Below the pieces are notes generated by a model. It saw only the letters and a program-made list of their open reading frames with translations, made no database searches and was not told the DNA's origin. Below are positions 46,136 to 58,154 of a stretch of 64,000 bases of DNA, one piece after another. The position numbers and the translations under genes are program-made. The stretch is from Poecilobothrus nobilitatus (taxonomy: Eukaryota > Arthropoda > Insecta > Diptera > Dolichopodidae), in the NCBI GenBank assembly GCA_947095535.1, contig OX352774.1:110115996-110179995 (forward strand). Direction: 5' to 3'. The stretch's first letter is position 1. Every line of letters starts with the position of its first letter.

Positions 46136-46580
46136 GTGGAATCGTATATATTATCACACTTTACATACTTAAATCCTATTTGGGGCAACACACCTATGTA
46201 TGCTCAACAAGCTAGAAATCAATTAAAACAATTTGTATTTATCGAATATTATATCCCAGTAATTTGCTGTATAATAATAGATACGAAAGCTTCAGTAATA
46301 TACGAGAGCGGGAACTGTACATCCTGGCATTTAAGATCATAAATAATAAGTTAAAACATTATTTGATCTGATTTTATCTTAACAGGGCAATAGATATTCA
46401 TAATCACAACACGAAAAATAAATCCAATTTTTAGTTGAATTTATTCAGAACCGCTACCCAAAAAAACAATTGCATAACCAACTGCCTAAAAAAATTTAAT
46501 GAACTACCTGATGGATTGAAACAAAATTTTAAAAATTATAAGGCCTCACAGCTTATTCTACGGCCGTAATAAAATTAATA
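46136..46580 (+). mobile_element. 3' fragment of a Jockey/CR1-like reverse transcriptase ORF
   Basis: Frame fragments encode the C-terminal signature of non-LTR reverse transcriptase ORFs: YLNPIWGNTPMY, then IHNHNTRNKSNF, then KKFNELPDGLKQNFKNY. Stops and frame changes interrupt it and the rest of the element is missing. Confidence 0.65.
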
Positions 46581-46629
46581 GATAGTTATATTCTAGTCTT
46601 TAAAATTATATATTTAAGATTTGGTGATA

Positions 46630-46664
46630 AGACAAGGTGATTTTTTAAGATTATCACCTTGTCT
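46630..46664. repeat. Perfect 12-bp stem inverted repeat
   Basis: AGACAAGGTGAT (46630-46641) and ATCACCTTGTCT (46653-46664) are exact reverse complements with an 11-nt loop. An overlapping alternative pairing uses GGTGATAA just upstream with TTATCACC. Confidence 0.7.
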
Positions 46665-46940
46665 CAAAATTTTAATTTCAAAAATAAAAAGTTTAAATTT
46701 TAAAATAACTTATTTAAAATAAACTTAAAAACCAGACACTTTTTTCGAAATTTAAATCTTATAGTTCGCAGTAGCTTGTGTGTGTAACTGTTTTAAATCG
46801 GTTTTTTATCGAAATTTTTGCAAACCGATTGAAATGTCTAAAGATGACATTAAATGTCTAAACAGAAAATAAAAATAAACTACATATTAAGTAAACAATA
46901 TATTTTATTTGAGAATTTAAAGTGATATTTTATATTAAAA

Positions 46941-47738
46941 ATGTCCCTTTTATTTTCAAAAGTTTTAAAACAAGCAATAGTCACTTTTGATCGTACAAAT
47001 TCTTCAAAATTTAAAGCAAATTTTAATGTATTAAAAGAGTTAGTAGATCAACTAACCATATCAGATGTTGGACTTAATTGTGATCTAGTATCAGAGGAAA
47101 GTTTTAGTAGATCATATAAAGCACCTTGTACTTTTGTTGGTATATTTGAAAATCATCAAATAAGTATTAAAACAAATTTGATTAAAGTTAACAGAAAAAC
47201 AAAAATAAATTACATATTTCTTTTAGCAATGTCAGTATTTATATTAAAAGGTAATTACAGAATGCCTCTTCATGATCATCCCATAATGCATGGTATATTA
47301 AAAGTTTTGTCTGGAAAAGTAATTGTACAAAGTTATAGTAAAATAAATAAAAATGGTGAAACAAATATATTATACGATAAAAATGAATTTAAAATAAATG
47401 CAATTAAAGAAAATCCTTTAGTAATAGAAAATAGTTCAACAAGTGCAATTTTAACTCCTACTGAAAAAAATTTTCACGAGATAACTGCTATTGAAAAAGT
47501 TGCAGCATTTTTCGATATTTTAAGTCCACCTTATGATGCTAATATACCTATATATGGAAAACGGACATGTAATTTTTATAGAAAGACTTCTATTGGAAAT
47601 AACGGAGATACAGCTCAACTTTGTGTTTTAGAAAAAATTCCTATTCCTGATACTTATTATTGTGATACAGGTTTCTATGAAAAACCGGCTTTTTTGTATC
47701 AATATATGGAAAATCCTAACGATAGAGAATCAAATTAA
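46941..47738 (+). CDS. ADO: 2-aminoethanethiol (cysteamine) / N-terminal cysteine dioxygenase
   Basis: Two exons, 46941-47163 and 47227-47738, giving 244 residues. The family (PCO/ADO cupins) uses non-haem Fe(II) and O2 to oxidise cysteamine to hypotaurine or N-terminal cysteines of proteins to sulfinate, an oxygen-sensing step that feeds the Arg/N-degron pathway. The iron histidines are seen in MPLHDHPIMHG and in NFHEITAI; AAFFDILSPPYDA is the conserved cupin C-terminal motif. The 63-nt intron (47164-47226, donor GTATTA, acceptor TTTTAG) is inferred because splicing restores HQITMSVFILKG as in the family, whereas reading through adds a 21-residue insert that no homologue I know of has. The insert has no stop, so both forms are translatable. 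Confidence 0.92.
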   Translation: MSLLFSKVLKQAIVTFDRTNSSKFKANFNVLKELVDQLTISDVGLNCDLVSEESFSRSYKAPCTFVGIFENHQISIKTNLIKVNRKTKINYIFLLAMSVFILKGNYRMPLHDHPIMHGILKVLSGKVIVQSYSKINKNGETNILYDKNEFKINAIKENPLVIENSSTSAILTPTEKNFHEITAIEKVAAFFDILSPPYDANIPIYGKRTCNFYRKTSIGNNGDTAQLCVLEKIPIPDTYYCDTGFYEKPAFLYQYMENPNDRESN

Positions 47739-47862
47739 TAGAAGAAAATGTACCTTTTTTGTTTATATGTATTTTTCTAAATTTAAATACAAATATTTTA
47801 TAATATTTATGTTTTAATTTGAGAAAAAATTGATATTTTTTTGTTGATGTATTTAATATATA

Positions 47863-47868
47863 AATAAA
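47863..47868 (+). terminator. Poly(A) signal of ADO
   Basis: AATAAA about 125 bp after the ADO stop. Confidence 0.5.
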
Positions 47869-47912
47869 AAGTTGTTAGTTTAAAATTGCAAAATTATTAT
47901 TTTAAAGTTCTT

Positions 47913-47918
47913 TTTATT
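47913..47918 (-). terminator. Candidate poly(A) signal of asl
   Basis: AATAAA on the minus strand about 270 bp beyond the asl stop and only about 45 bp past the ADO signal on the other strand, so the two convergent transcripts end close together. Confidence 0.35.
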
Positions 47919-48186
47919 CAGCAGTATATACTACAAATTGCAGATTTAAAAAAAGATACGAACAACTAAGTAAAATATGTACTATGTTTTACATGTTTGT
48001 TATTATATCACCATTTTGAAACAATTCATAGTTTTAAAATTTTATATTTTCAATTTTAGTTCATTTAATTATATAACAATTTTAGGTTTAATACTGATAA
48101 TATTAAAAAATATAAATACTTAACTATTATTAAAATATTTTGCAAGTCTTATAAAAAAAATTAATTAAAAATTAAAAAAAGGTTTC

Positions 48187-51100
48187 TTAACTAACATTTT
48201 TACTTGCTGATTTTTTTTCTATGCAATCATGAAATTTGTTTTTTAACTTTGTTCTAGCTACTTCAAACTCAGTCTTCATTCTTTCATATTCTTTTATTAA
48301 ATGTTGTTCCTTTTCTTCCGAATATAACTAAAATATATTTATTTATAAATTTTGTAAATATATTCTTTTATATATTTTATATTTAAATATAACCTATATA
48401 TATTTTTTATATATTTTTTAAATATATACCTTATAGTTATTAGCTGTCCTCTTTGCAGATTCATATTTAGCCTTCAAAGACTCTACAATTTTGAAATGTT
48501 CATGTTTCATTTCATCTATACATTTTAATAATTCTGTTTCTTTCTTTTCACTAAGGGTACGACTTTCCTCCCATTGTTTCATAACGGCTTTCATCGAGTG
48601 ACGTTCATTTTCAATTTGAGTATTTCTTTCATCAAGCTCTCTTATAAGTTCTTTAACACGTTCTTGTTTACCTTTTAATTCCTCGCGACATTTATGTAAA
48701 ATATCCGTATACTTCTGAGTTGTTTTTTCATTTTGTGCATCTTTTAATTTTGAAATTTCATCAAATTTTTCACGTTCAGCCATTACAGTGTACTTTAATA
48801 GTTGAACTTCATTTTGCCGTAATGCTAAATCGTTATTTATTTTATCTAAATTATTTTTTAATGAAATATTTTCGTCTTCAAATTCCTTAAGACGAATTCT
48901 AAAACATTCTTCCATTGCTTTTAATTCTTTAGCAAAAATTTTAGCCATTTCATCGCGTATTGAAGTTTCAATTTCATTTCTCAATTTTTTTTGATATTGT
49001 GGTGATGTTTCAACACTTTGATTTCGAGTTGTAGATGTTTTAGGTGACGATATTCCTGAAGTACTATTTGAACCAACATGCTGACTGCTATTATAGGTAT
49101 TTGCGGTACGACATGTTTCAATATATTCTTCGAATTGCTGTGCTTTTTCTTTTAAATTTGCTATAATTTTATCTTGATTATCTTTAAGTCCCAATTTGTC
49201 ATTAAGTTTTGATATAATTTCCTGTGACTGTGACAATTGGTCACGTAGTTCGTTTAACTGTTTACGATAAATTGCACATTGATTTTCTAATTTTATATTT
49301 GAAATTTCAAGCTGTAAATATGACATTATAAAAATATAGGATAAATCGCTTTTTTTTTAAAATAAAAATAAATGTAATACAATCATTGAAAAATTTGTAT
49401 AAATTCCTAATACTTCAAGTTTAAAAATATTTTTTATATAATACCTTAGTTATTTCTGCGGTGTAGTGAAGACATTTGGTGCAATTAATTGAAGAACTGT
49501 TATTTTTAATGTGTTCATTTTTTTCTAAAATTAAAATAAATTGTAAAATACTTATATAAAAATCAGATTAATTTACCTTTTACTATTTTGTTTTTAAAAT
49601 TTTTAACATCATTTTCACGATTAGATTTCTCGATTTCTAATAATTTCATAACTTCAGAACTTTTCATTTCAGCTAGTTGTAAAGCTCTTTCTAAATTAGC
49701 AGATTTTTCTTTATGTTCTTGCAATTCCTTATGGTAGTCCTTAGACTTTAATTCTTCTAATTCAACCAAGATTTGTTCTTTAGAATTAGATATGTCAATA
49801 TATAAATTTTTAATTCTACTACACTCATTTTGAGCATCTTTAAGTAGAAATTTTTGTTTTTCTAATTCAAGATGCAATGAGTTTAACTGTTTACATTCCT
49901 TTAAATCTTTATTCTCTTTTAATATTACCTCATAGTTATTTTTTAAACTTTCATGCTCTTGTTTTAATTCTTCTAAGTCTATGTTTAAATTTTTTAATTG
50001 AATATCAAGTTTGTGTAATTTGTTTTCATCATATTTAGGCGAGGATAAGCGGAATAACTTAGAATCATTCCTCATTTTATCTATTTCATCATTTAATTTT
50101 TGTTTTTCAACTACAAGTTGTTCTTTTTCTGTTTCCAAAGACATTAATTTCGAATTATTAAAATTTTGTTTACATGCTTCATCTATTTCATTTTCCAAAA
50201 CTTTAATCCTGTTTTGTAGACGAATCTTTTCTTCCTTTTGAGTATTTATAACTACTAAGCATTTATTTTCTTCTTCTTTATAAGACTTTATCACATTGTT
50301 TTTTGTATGCAACTCATCACGAAGATCTTTAATTTCTTTATATTTATTCTCTAATTCGGAACGCATTTTGTTTAATTCTAAACTTTTATTCTCTAATTCA
50401 GATTGTAATTTTTTAATTTCTTCCCTTTTTGTTTTTTGACTAGTCATACTTCGATAAAGTTCTTGTTTTAATCTCTCTAATCTATCATTAGATGTTAAAG
50501 GAGTGCTCTCAACTAAATTGTGTTTAGTAAAGTTAATTTTTTTTGAACTGTTAATTTCTGAATCGATGTTTTCATGCAAAATGCTATCCATTAAGGCTAA
50601 TTCTGCAGTTGTTGTATCTAAGCGATAACGTAGGTCATTAATTGTTTTTTGTTGGTGATCAGATTGTTGTTCCAAAGCATTTATTACTTTTTTCAGACTA
50701 ACATTTTCTTGTGCAAAATCCTTTTTTGTCATTAATTTCTGACATTGTTGCTGAGATTCTTCTAAGCTTTTAGCTAATTGGTTTATAGTATCTGATTTAT
50801 CAATTAACATCGCTTCCCGATTTCTTTGTAATTCTTTATATCGAATATCTAATGTATTTATTTCTCTATCCTTGTCATCTAATTTACTACGAAGATTATC
50901 TATTTGTTGTTGCAAAATTTCTACTTGAGCTTTATGACGATCGTTTGTTTGTTTTAATAAAATATCTGCTCGACGATCGGCGTTAAATCCAGCATTTTTT
51001 TCTACCATATGATATTTTTGTTGAACATCTGAAAGCATTAACCTTGTTCTTTCTAATTCTTCTTGTAATTTATTATTGGATTCTTCTAAAGATTTAATTT

Positions 51101-51796
51101 TAGTTTTTAATTTAAATGTAGAATCTTCCAATTCCGAATATTTTGCTTTACTTTCAACAAGTAACTCATGAGTTTGTTGTTTTGACATTTGAGCTCGACA
51201 TTTTTCCGCTTCTGATATAGCTAAACGCTTGTTAATTTCATCAGATTTTTTTCGTTCCTCTTGTAAAATTTTTGAAATATTTTCTAGTTCACTAAAAAAA
51301 AATCATCATTTAGTTACATTATGACTTATTTTAAAATTTTGTTACTAACTTGTTTTTAGACTGAATTACTTTTTTTAGATGATCATTTTCTTCAATATAT
51401 TTATTTAAATCCTTGTTAACATTTCTATCATCATACATGTGTTGATTGTCATCTTTCATTTGTAAATTTGGTTTATCATAATTATTGTTGCTCAAATGCC
51501 CATAAATATCAGTACATCTATTTTGATTAGGATCGTCGGAATGGGGTTTGAAATTTGAATTAGTATCAATTGTACAATCCTCATCATCAATTAAATCGTC
51601 AAAAGCATTCTGCAATTCATTTCCTAACTAAAAGATTTAAATAAAATATTAATATTTTTAAATTTCTTCAAGAATTCACCTCTTCATTGCGTCGCTTTTG
51701 ATCTTCTAACGCCTCTTGCTCTTCTAGTTCATTTGCAGATGTATTAAGTTGAATGCTATTACCACCTTGAAATATACTTAAACCCGGTATATCCAT
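48187..51796 (-). CDS. asl: Asterless/Cep152-like centriole duplication coiled-coil protein
   Basis: Six exons on the minus strand: 51680-51796, 51350-51627, 49577-51291, 49445-49524, 48430-49311, 48187-48327; 1070 residues. Cep152/Asl is a centriolar scaffold that recruits Plk4 and is needed for centriole duplication. The N-terminus is acidic (FDDLIDDED), as expected for the Plk4-binding region. From about residue 130 nearly all the protein is heptad coiled coil. The segment LQRNREAMLIDKSDTINQLAKSLEESQQQC (quoted here as LQRNREAMLIDKSDT and AKSLEESQQQC) closely follows a conserved Cep152 block. Short exon 49445-49524 carries a CTKC pair like the CxxC site before the C-terminal coiled coil of Cep152. 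Size is close to fly Asl (about 990 residues). Generic coiled-coil similarity could mislead, but the conserved blocks and N-terminus argue for asl. Confidence 0.75.
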
Positions 51797-53010
51797 TTTG
51801 TTTTATTTACAATTATTAATAATAATCTATTTTATTTTGAATTCTATTCAAATTTTTACAAACAAAATAAAATATAAACAGACAAAACTGTCAAATAAAG
51901 ACAAAATCTAAATGTAAAATTTTTATAATTGTTGACTTCAGAAGAAAATTAAAAAGTTTGATATAACACATTCTGCTCTCCTGATATTAAACATGAAAAT
52001 TGGAAACCGTTTTGTGGTATACCTGTCGATTTCGCTTGGGGCAATGTCGATTTCACTTGATAGATTTAAGTTATATGTATTGTTTTTATTTTAAAGAGCA
52101 TGAGAATTGAGAAAATATTTAACTTTTTTGTTTGCATTGGTTGGTGTGGTATATTAGAAATAAAGTTTGTGTCTTTTATTTGTTTTTAATAAATCATAAC
52201 AAAATAAATACCTAATACATTAAAAATATACATTTAAAGAAGTTTTTTCTGAGAAAAAATCTATATTGCACCAAAATTTTAAAGCAAAAAATGTGTTTTG
52301 TTTGCTTTTGCTCTTGCGCCAATGGAAAACATAATCTAATCTAAGTCTAAAGTCAGTGTATTAGATGCGCTCATAAATTAAATTGTTGACTATTGATTGA
52401 GCAAAAACAATTCAGCAGAAAATTTTCATTTTTTGATTTAAGTCGATTTTGTAATTTTTATTTGTACTGTTCAATATTCTTTTTGTTGCCCATGTTGTCA
52501 AAGCATTTTTTGATTTGACGTTTAATAATTATAATGTCTATTGGGTTTGTATAGTTTGACTTAAAAGTCACGAATGTCGAATTTCTTTTAAATTGAATTT
52601 TAAGTGATTTTAGAGACTTGGTAGAAAGAAAAATTAGATTTTAGGTGAGTGGCAATGAAAATGCTTTTTTTTTTATAAAATAAAAATTGTTCTGAGGTAC
52701 ATTACTTTATTTATTTCATTCAATTTGTATTTGTAAAAAGTTTTATTTGATATTATCTAAAATTAAATTATTCAATATTATTAACATTCAGGTCAAACTA
52801 TTGGAAAAAGTACTTTTATTCAGAAACATGTATTAATATTCAAAAGTGAATTTATTAATCTATACTGAATTAAGGTATAGTTTAAATGAGAAAATTCAAG
52901 ATAATTTGAAAATTGTATACTTGTTTTGATCTAAGACTAAAAACAATGGCTTCCATGAAGTCAATAGATACATACGCGTCTTCTAATCATTTTAAAATAT
53001 ATTTATAAAC

Positions 53011-53043
<33 letters not shown>

Positions 53044-53214
53044 GTATATATAGATATATATATACATTATAGATAAATATAACAATTTGCAATAAATTTA
53101 ATAAAAAATAGTTATTTAATGTCTTTCTTAAGTGCTACATATTCAAAATTATCTGCCATAAATTAATATGAATGTATACTATCGATTTGGCAGGTTACTA
53201 CAAAATATAAAATT
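51797..53214. other. Divergent promoter region of asl and TMEM43
   Basis: No coding sequence. A strong donor (AG|GTGAGT) at 52645 and acceptor ending at 53193 suggest a 549-nt intron in the 5' UTR of TMEM43. A short direct repeat, TGTCGATTTCGCTTG and TGTCGATTTCACTTG, lies near 52022-52060. A microsatellite fills 53010-53066. Confidence 0.5.
53010..53066. repeat. (AT)n microsatellite
   Basis: Long alternating AT/TA run with few interruptions, within the presumed 5' UTR intron of TMEM43. Confidence 0.9.
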
Positions 53215-54407
53215 ATGCCTAACACTTCAAATTGGTTACGCTCTATTTGGCCTTCTGCTGTTATTAGTGCAATTTTATTAATACTAGGTAGTGGCTTATT
53301 ATTTTGGAACGAGGGAAGGTCCGTTAAACGAAATTTTTCGCTATTAGAAGCATTAAACGATGCAATATCTATAGACCCAAATGTTGATATAGATTCTATG
53401 TATTTAAAACGTCTTGTACATTTTTATGGTCCAATCATAACCGGAGAACCATTAACTGAACCGGATTATAATATTCAAGTACAAGCAGTCAAACTCAAAC
53501 GAAAAGTACAAATGTATCAATGGGTTGAAGAGACTGTTGAAAATAATTATGGCGGAAGCATAAATGTGATGGATCATGACGAACGAACATATTATTATAC
53601 ACAATCTTGGAAAGATCATTTAATAGAATCAAGACGATTTGCAAGTCCTTTTAATCACCGTAATCCTGAAATTTTTCCGATTGAAAGCCATATTCAACTT
53701 GCAGATACCGTTACTATTGGAAAATATGAACTTGATAAAGATCTAAAAATTAAATTTGACGATTTCCAACATATTTCATCTGATCAAAGACCTGAAGATC
53801 CTTCAATAAAATTACATCAAGGATTTTATTTTCATAGTAATGACGTTTTTAACCCAGAAATTGGTGATTTGAGGTTGATGTTTTCAGCAGCTGGAATGGA
53901 AGGAGAATATTATACAGTTGTAGGATCTATTGAAAATGGAAATAAAATTGTACCTTACTATACAAGTTATAAAACTCAAATAAACTTCCTTTTTCCGGGA
54001 AAATTAAAACTTACTGAAGTATTTGATAGGCAACATAAAACTTACAGATTGGAAAGTTGGATTCTACGATTTATCGGATGGGTACTTTTGTTTATTGGAT
54101 CAGTATATTCTTCTCCATTGTTGCATATGACCAGTAAGATATAAAAATTATGAACTTAGAACTTTTTTAATTGAATACTAATATATTTTTGTTTTTAGTT
54201 CGACGAATACGTTGTTTATCGCCTTATACCAATGAATCTTTTCTTTCTATACCAAATATTTTTACAATATCCATTTCATTGTCATTGATAGTAATATCAA
54301 TGGCTTGGATTATTCATCGTTCATGGTTCGGGGGTGGTCTTCTTTTAGCGGCTTTTTCACCTATAATGTATGCGAGACATATAACGAGTTATCAAAGATT
54401 GAATTAG
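53215..54407 (+). CDS. TMEM43: TMEM43 (LUMA) homologue, inner nuclear membrane/ER protein
   Basis: Two exons, 53215-54133 and 54199-54407, giving 375 residues (human about 400). TMEM43 is a conserved multi-pass membrane protein of the ER and inner nuclear membrane that binds lamins and emerin. An N-terminal transmembrane helix (AVISAILLILGSGLLFWNEG) contains the family hallmark NEGR. The large lumenal domain holds AVKLKRKVQMYQWVE and NPEIGDLRLMFSAAG, both diagnostic. Three or four hydrophobic helices follow from ILRFIGWVLLFIGSVY to the end. The last exon starts with a charged RRIRCLS loop. Bre1 follows on the same strand 217 bp after the stop. Confidence 0.93.
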
Positions 54408-54497
54408 TTGAAAATACACTTTCGATTTTTAAATATATAGTATACCTAAATCAGTTTTTCTTTGTGATACTGTTGTAATTTTTTAGTTATTGTGTCA

Positions 54498-54503
54498 ATA
54501 AAA
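54498..54503 (+). terminator. Poly(A) signal of TMEM43
   Basis: AATAAA 91 bp after the stop codon and 122 bp before the Bre1 start. Confidence 0.55.
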
Positions 54504-54624
54504 TATTTAATTTATATTTGCTTACTTTTTTTTAAATAATATAATTTTTATAATAGATTTTTTATTCTAAACCGAGTATCACATATTATTTTTGATTTTA
54601 AACTTATTACAGAACATATTTAAA

Positions 54625-57600
54625 ATGTCCAAGAGGGGAGCCGAAGACTCCGCAAGTGGAAACTCCACAGCTAATGTTCCAGTTGGTCAGCCACCTATTA
54701 AAAAAGTTCATTTTGAACCACATCTAATTGGACCATGCTCCACTCTAGAAGAAATGGATATTAAAGTTCTTCAATTTCAAAATAAGAAGCTTGCACAACG
54801 TATAGAACAACGTATGCGTACAGAAGCCGAACTTCGTCATCGCATAGAACAATTAGAAAAGCGTCAAACACAAGACGATGCAGTTTTAAATGTTGTAAAC
54901 CGGTATTGGAATCAATTGAATGAGGACATACGGGTGTTACTTCAGAGATTTGATGCTGAAACTGCAGATGAGTCAGAAAATAAAAACGAAAATGAAGTTA
55001 CAACTTCATTTTTAACACAACTTTCCACATGGGATAAAGAAGAACTTGACGACAAATTGGCAAATCGTGTACAAGTTTCTAAAAGAGCTGTAGCTAAAAT
55101 TGTTCAAGTTATTGATCGTTTAATGCAAAGAAATGAAAAAATTACATTGAGTCTCTCTAAAAATGATCAAAATAATTCAGTTAATGATGAAAGTAAAGAC
55201 GTTAATGAAGTAAATCAAAGCTCTGATATGATATTGAAAATAGATGAGGTTTTGCGCCAATCACAAGTTGAGATCATGGCGGAAAATAGAAATTTGCAAA
55301 ATTTAAATACATCTTTACATGAAAAATTTCACACAATATCATTAAAAATGAAAGAATATCAAGATGCATTAACTGCCAAGGAAACAGAAAATGCTGAGCT
55401 TCGAAATCAAATAGATGAGTTGCAGTATGACTTAGAGAAAGTTAGATGTCGAAATGATAAGTTAGAAAATCATTTAGCTGAAGCTATTGAAAAATTAAAA
55501 GCATACCATCAAATGCATGGAGATCCCAATAAAAGTAATTCTGCAAAAGTAATGAGTACAACAAGTGTCAACAGTCAACATTTAGAAGATTTACAGAAAG
55601 AATTAGAAGAGTATCGAGATCTTGCAAATAATCGCTTGACTGAATTAGATAAATTACATTCCACACATAAAGAAACTTTGAAAGAAGTTGAAAAATTAAA
55701 AATGGATGTAGGTTTTTTCAATATTTTTAATTATAAATTAATTTTCTATTTGTTATCAAATTGCAGTTGAGGCAACTTCCTGAATCAGTTATTGTAGAAA
55801 CAACAGAATATAAATGCCTTCAATCACAGTTTTCAGTTTTATACAATGAATCCATGCAAATTAAGACAATGTTAGATGAGACACGTAATCAATTACAAAC
55901 AGGTAAAAATCAACATTTACGACAAATTGAGTTCATGGAAAGTGAAGAGTTGATTGCACAGAAAAAAGTTCGAAGTGAAATGATACAAATGGAAGATGTA
56001 TTGGCCCAAATTCGTAAGGAATATGAAATGTTACGTATAGAATTTGAACAAAATATGGCTGCGAACGAGCAAACCGCTCCTATAAACCGTGAGATGAGAC
56101 ATTTAATAACATCGCTTCAGAATCATAATGGCCAACTCAAAGGAGAAGCTCAGCGTTACAAAAGAAAATACAAAGAGGCTTCGGTGGATAATACAAAGGT
56201 ACTAAATATTTAATTTGTATATAATATTTTTAAATAATTGTATTCTAACAACCATTTTATACTTTTACAGCTTCGGAAAGAGTTGGAAGAAATGCAAATA
56301 AAGTTAGAAGGAACTAAAACTCAAGCAAATGAAGAAATTAAAACCGAAAATTCTATTAAAGAAGAAACTAGCTCTGAAGGTTCATCTAGTGTAAAGGATG
56401 AAAATCAAGACACAAAAATTAAAAGTAAAATTTAAAATAAATATTAGTTGTACTTATTATAATATGTACTTATTTAAAAAATTTAATATAGTCGAATGTG
56501 ATGACCAGGATCAAGACGGAGATTCGAAAGATGGAATCAAAGAAAAAATTGCAAATGCACTGAGCGCAGCCGGCGTGGAAAAAAAAGATGGGCAAGGAGT
56601 TAACTGTTCTGGTAAAGGAGACAAAGATAATAAAGATCCTCAAAAAACCAAAGAAATAAAAGCAGCTGAAAATGAAATTGTTCGTGATTTAAAAGCTCAA
56701 TTAAAGTATTGCAAAAAAAAAATCTTATTTATAGTAGTTAATTTTTTTTTTTGTTTTATTTTAGAAAAGCGATGAATGATCAAAAAGAAATGAAACTTCT
56801 TTTAGATATGTACAAAGGTGTTTCAAAGGAACAGCGCGATAAAGTTCAATTAATGGCGACTGAAAAAAAATTACGTTCAGAAATAGAAGACTTACGGTTA
56901 CAACTAAAAAAAATCCAGGAAAGTAAACGTGAAGATCGTAAAAAACTTGCTGATGAGGAAGCTATGAGAAAAATTAAACAATTAGAGGAACAAAAATATG
57001 AATTACAAAAACAAGTGGCTAATCAAAAACCAACAGATGGTCCATGGCCTGGTGGATATGTGCGCCCATTTGTTGGTTCTCACGAAGAAGAAGCACTTTT
57101 AAATGAAATGGAAGTGACTGGACAAGCATTTGAAGATATGCAAGAACAAAATTCTCGTTTAATACAACAGTTGCGTGAAAAAGATGACGCCAATTTTAAA
57201 TTAATGTCAGAAAGAATAAAAGCAAATCAAATGCACAAGCTATTACGAGAAGAAAAACAAATACTTGAAGATCAGGTAACGACGCGTGATACGCAAATTG
57301 AAGCTATGCATATAGTTTTAAGGAAATTAGAAGAAAAGGAAAGAAGTTTACAAAATACAGTATCAACAATAGAAAAAGAGCTGGTATTACGTCAACAAGC
57401 TATGGAAATGCATAAAAGAAAAGCCATTGAATCAGCTCAATCGGCTGCTGACTTAAAACTACATTTAGAAAAATATCATTCGCAAATGAAAGAAGCTCAA
57501 CAAGTAGTTGCTGAAAAAACGAGTTCCTTAGAAGCAGAAGCTTATAAAACAAAACGCTTGCAAGAAGAACTGGCTCAATTTAAACGTAAAGCAGAGCGTA

Positions 57601-57848
57601 TGAAGAAAATAGAAATGACTGGCACCACTTTTGATGAAGTTATGATGGAAGAAATTCGTGAATATAAAGAAACTCTTACGTGTCCTTCTTGTAAAGTTAA
57701 AAGAAAAGACGCTGTACTTTCAAAGTGTTTCCATGTATTTTGTTATGATTGTTTACGAACACGCTATGAAACTAGACAAAGAAAATGTCCGAAATGTAAT
57801 TGCGCGTTTGGTGCGAATGACTATCACCGTCTGTATCTCTCAACTTAA
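54625..57848 (+). CDS. Bre1: E3 ubiquitin-protein ligase Bre1 (RNF20/RNF40)
   Basis: Five exons: 54625-55707, 55767-56198, 56271-56424, 56492-56705, 56765-57848, giving 988 residues. Bre1 monoubiquitinates histone H2B in the nucleus with the E2 Rad6 and is needed for H3K4 methylation and Notch target expression. The N-terminus [21 protein letters not shown] is family-typical in content; most of the body is coiled coil. The C-terminal RING is complete: [24 protein letters not shown], and [18 protein letters not shown]. The third exon ends in a Glu/Lys/Ser-rich low-complexity linker that varies among insects. I start at 54625 (MSKRGAEDS) because the frame upstream is AT-rich and starts before a TTACAG acceptor-like site at about 54613, which may mark a 5' UTR intron. 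Confidence 0.96.
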
Positions 57849-57863
57849 AAAGTTTTATACAAA

Positions 57864-57869
57864 AATAAA
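57864..57869 (+). terminator. Poly(A) signal of Bre1
   Basis: AATAAA only 16 bp after the Bre1 stop codon, implying a very short 3' UTR unless later signals are used. Confidence 0.45.
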
Positions 57870-58073
57870 ATGTAAAAAATCCATATAAATTTATCTCTCA
57901 TTTATTTAAAGTTATCTATTAAATAGTGTTCTTAAAAATAGTTTCTATTTTAATTGACAAAAAATTATATTTTCAAATAACAAAAATAATTATACTTATT
58001 ACAATTAGCATTTTAAAAAATGAGATTTAAAATGCCTAGTTTTTAAATATATGTAATTTGTAATAAACAAATC

Positions 58074-58079
58074 TTTATT
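58074..58079 (-). terminator. Poly(A) signal of DBR1
   Basis: AATAAA on the minus strand about 76 bp past the DBR1 stop. Confidence 0.5.
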
Positions 58080-58154
58080 TTCCACTTAATTAAAATAATA
58101 TTAATTATACAATTTTCTTTTCATTATTAAAGTAGGATTACTGTAATTTTAAGT

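Larger units (their letters stand above)
45591..46940. other. Intergenic DNA between LARS2 and ADO (divergent genes)
   Basis: Presumed promoters of LARS2 (-) and ADO (+) lie here. It also contains a non-LTR fragment at 46136-46580 and a hairpin at 46630-46664. No other gene is supported. Confidence 0.6.

Noticed and set aside
57658..57888. ORF overlapping the Bre1 RING exon
   Set aside because: Alternative frame of the strongly conserved RING-coding sequence.
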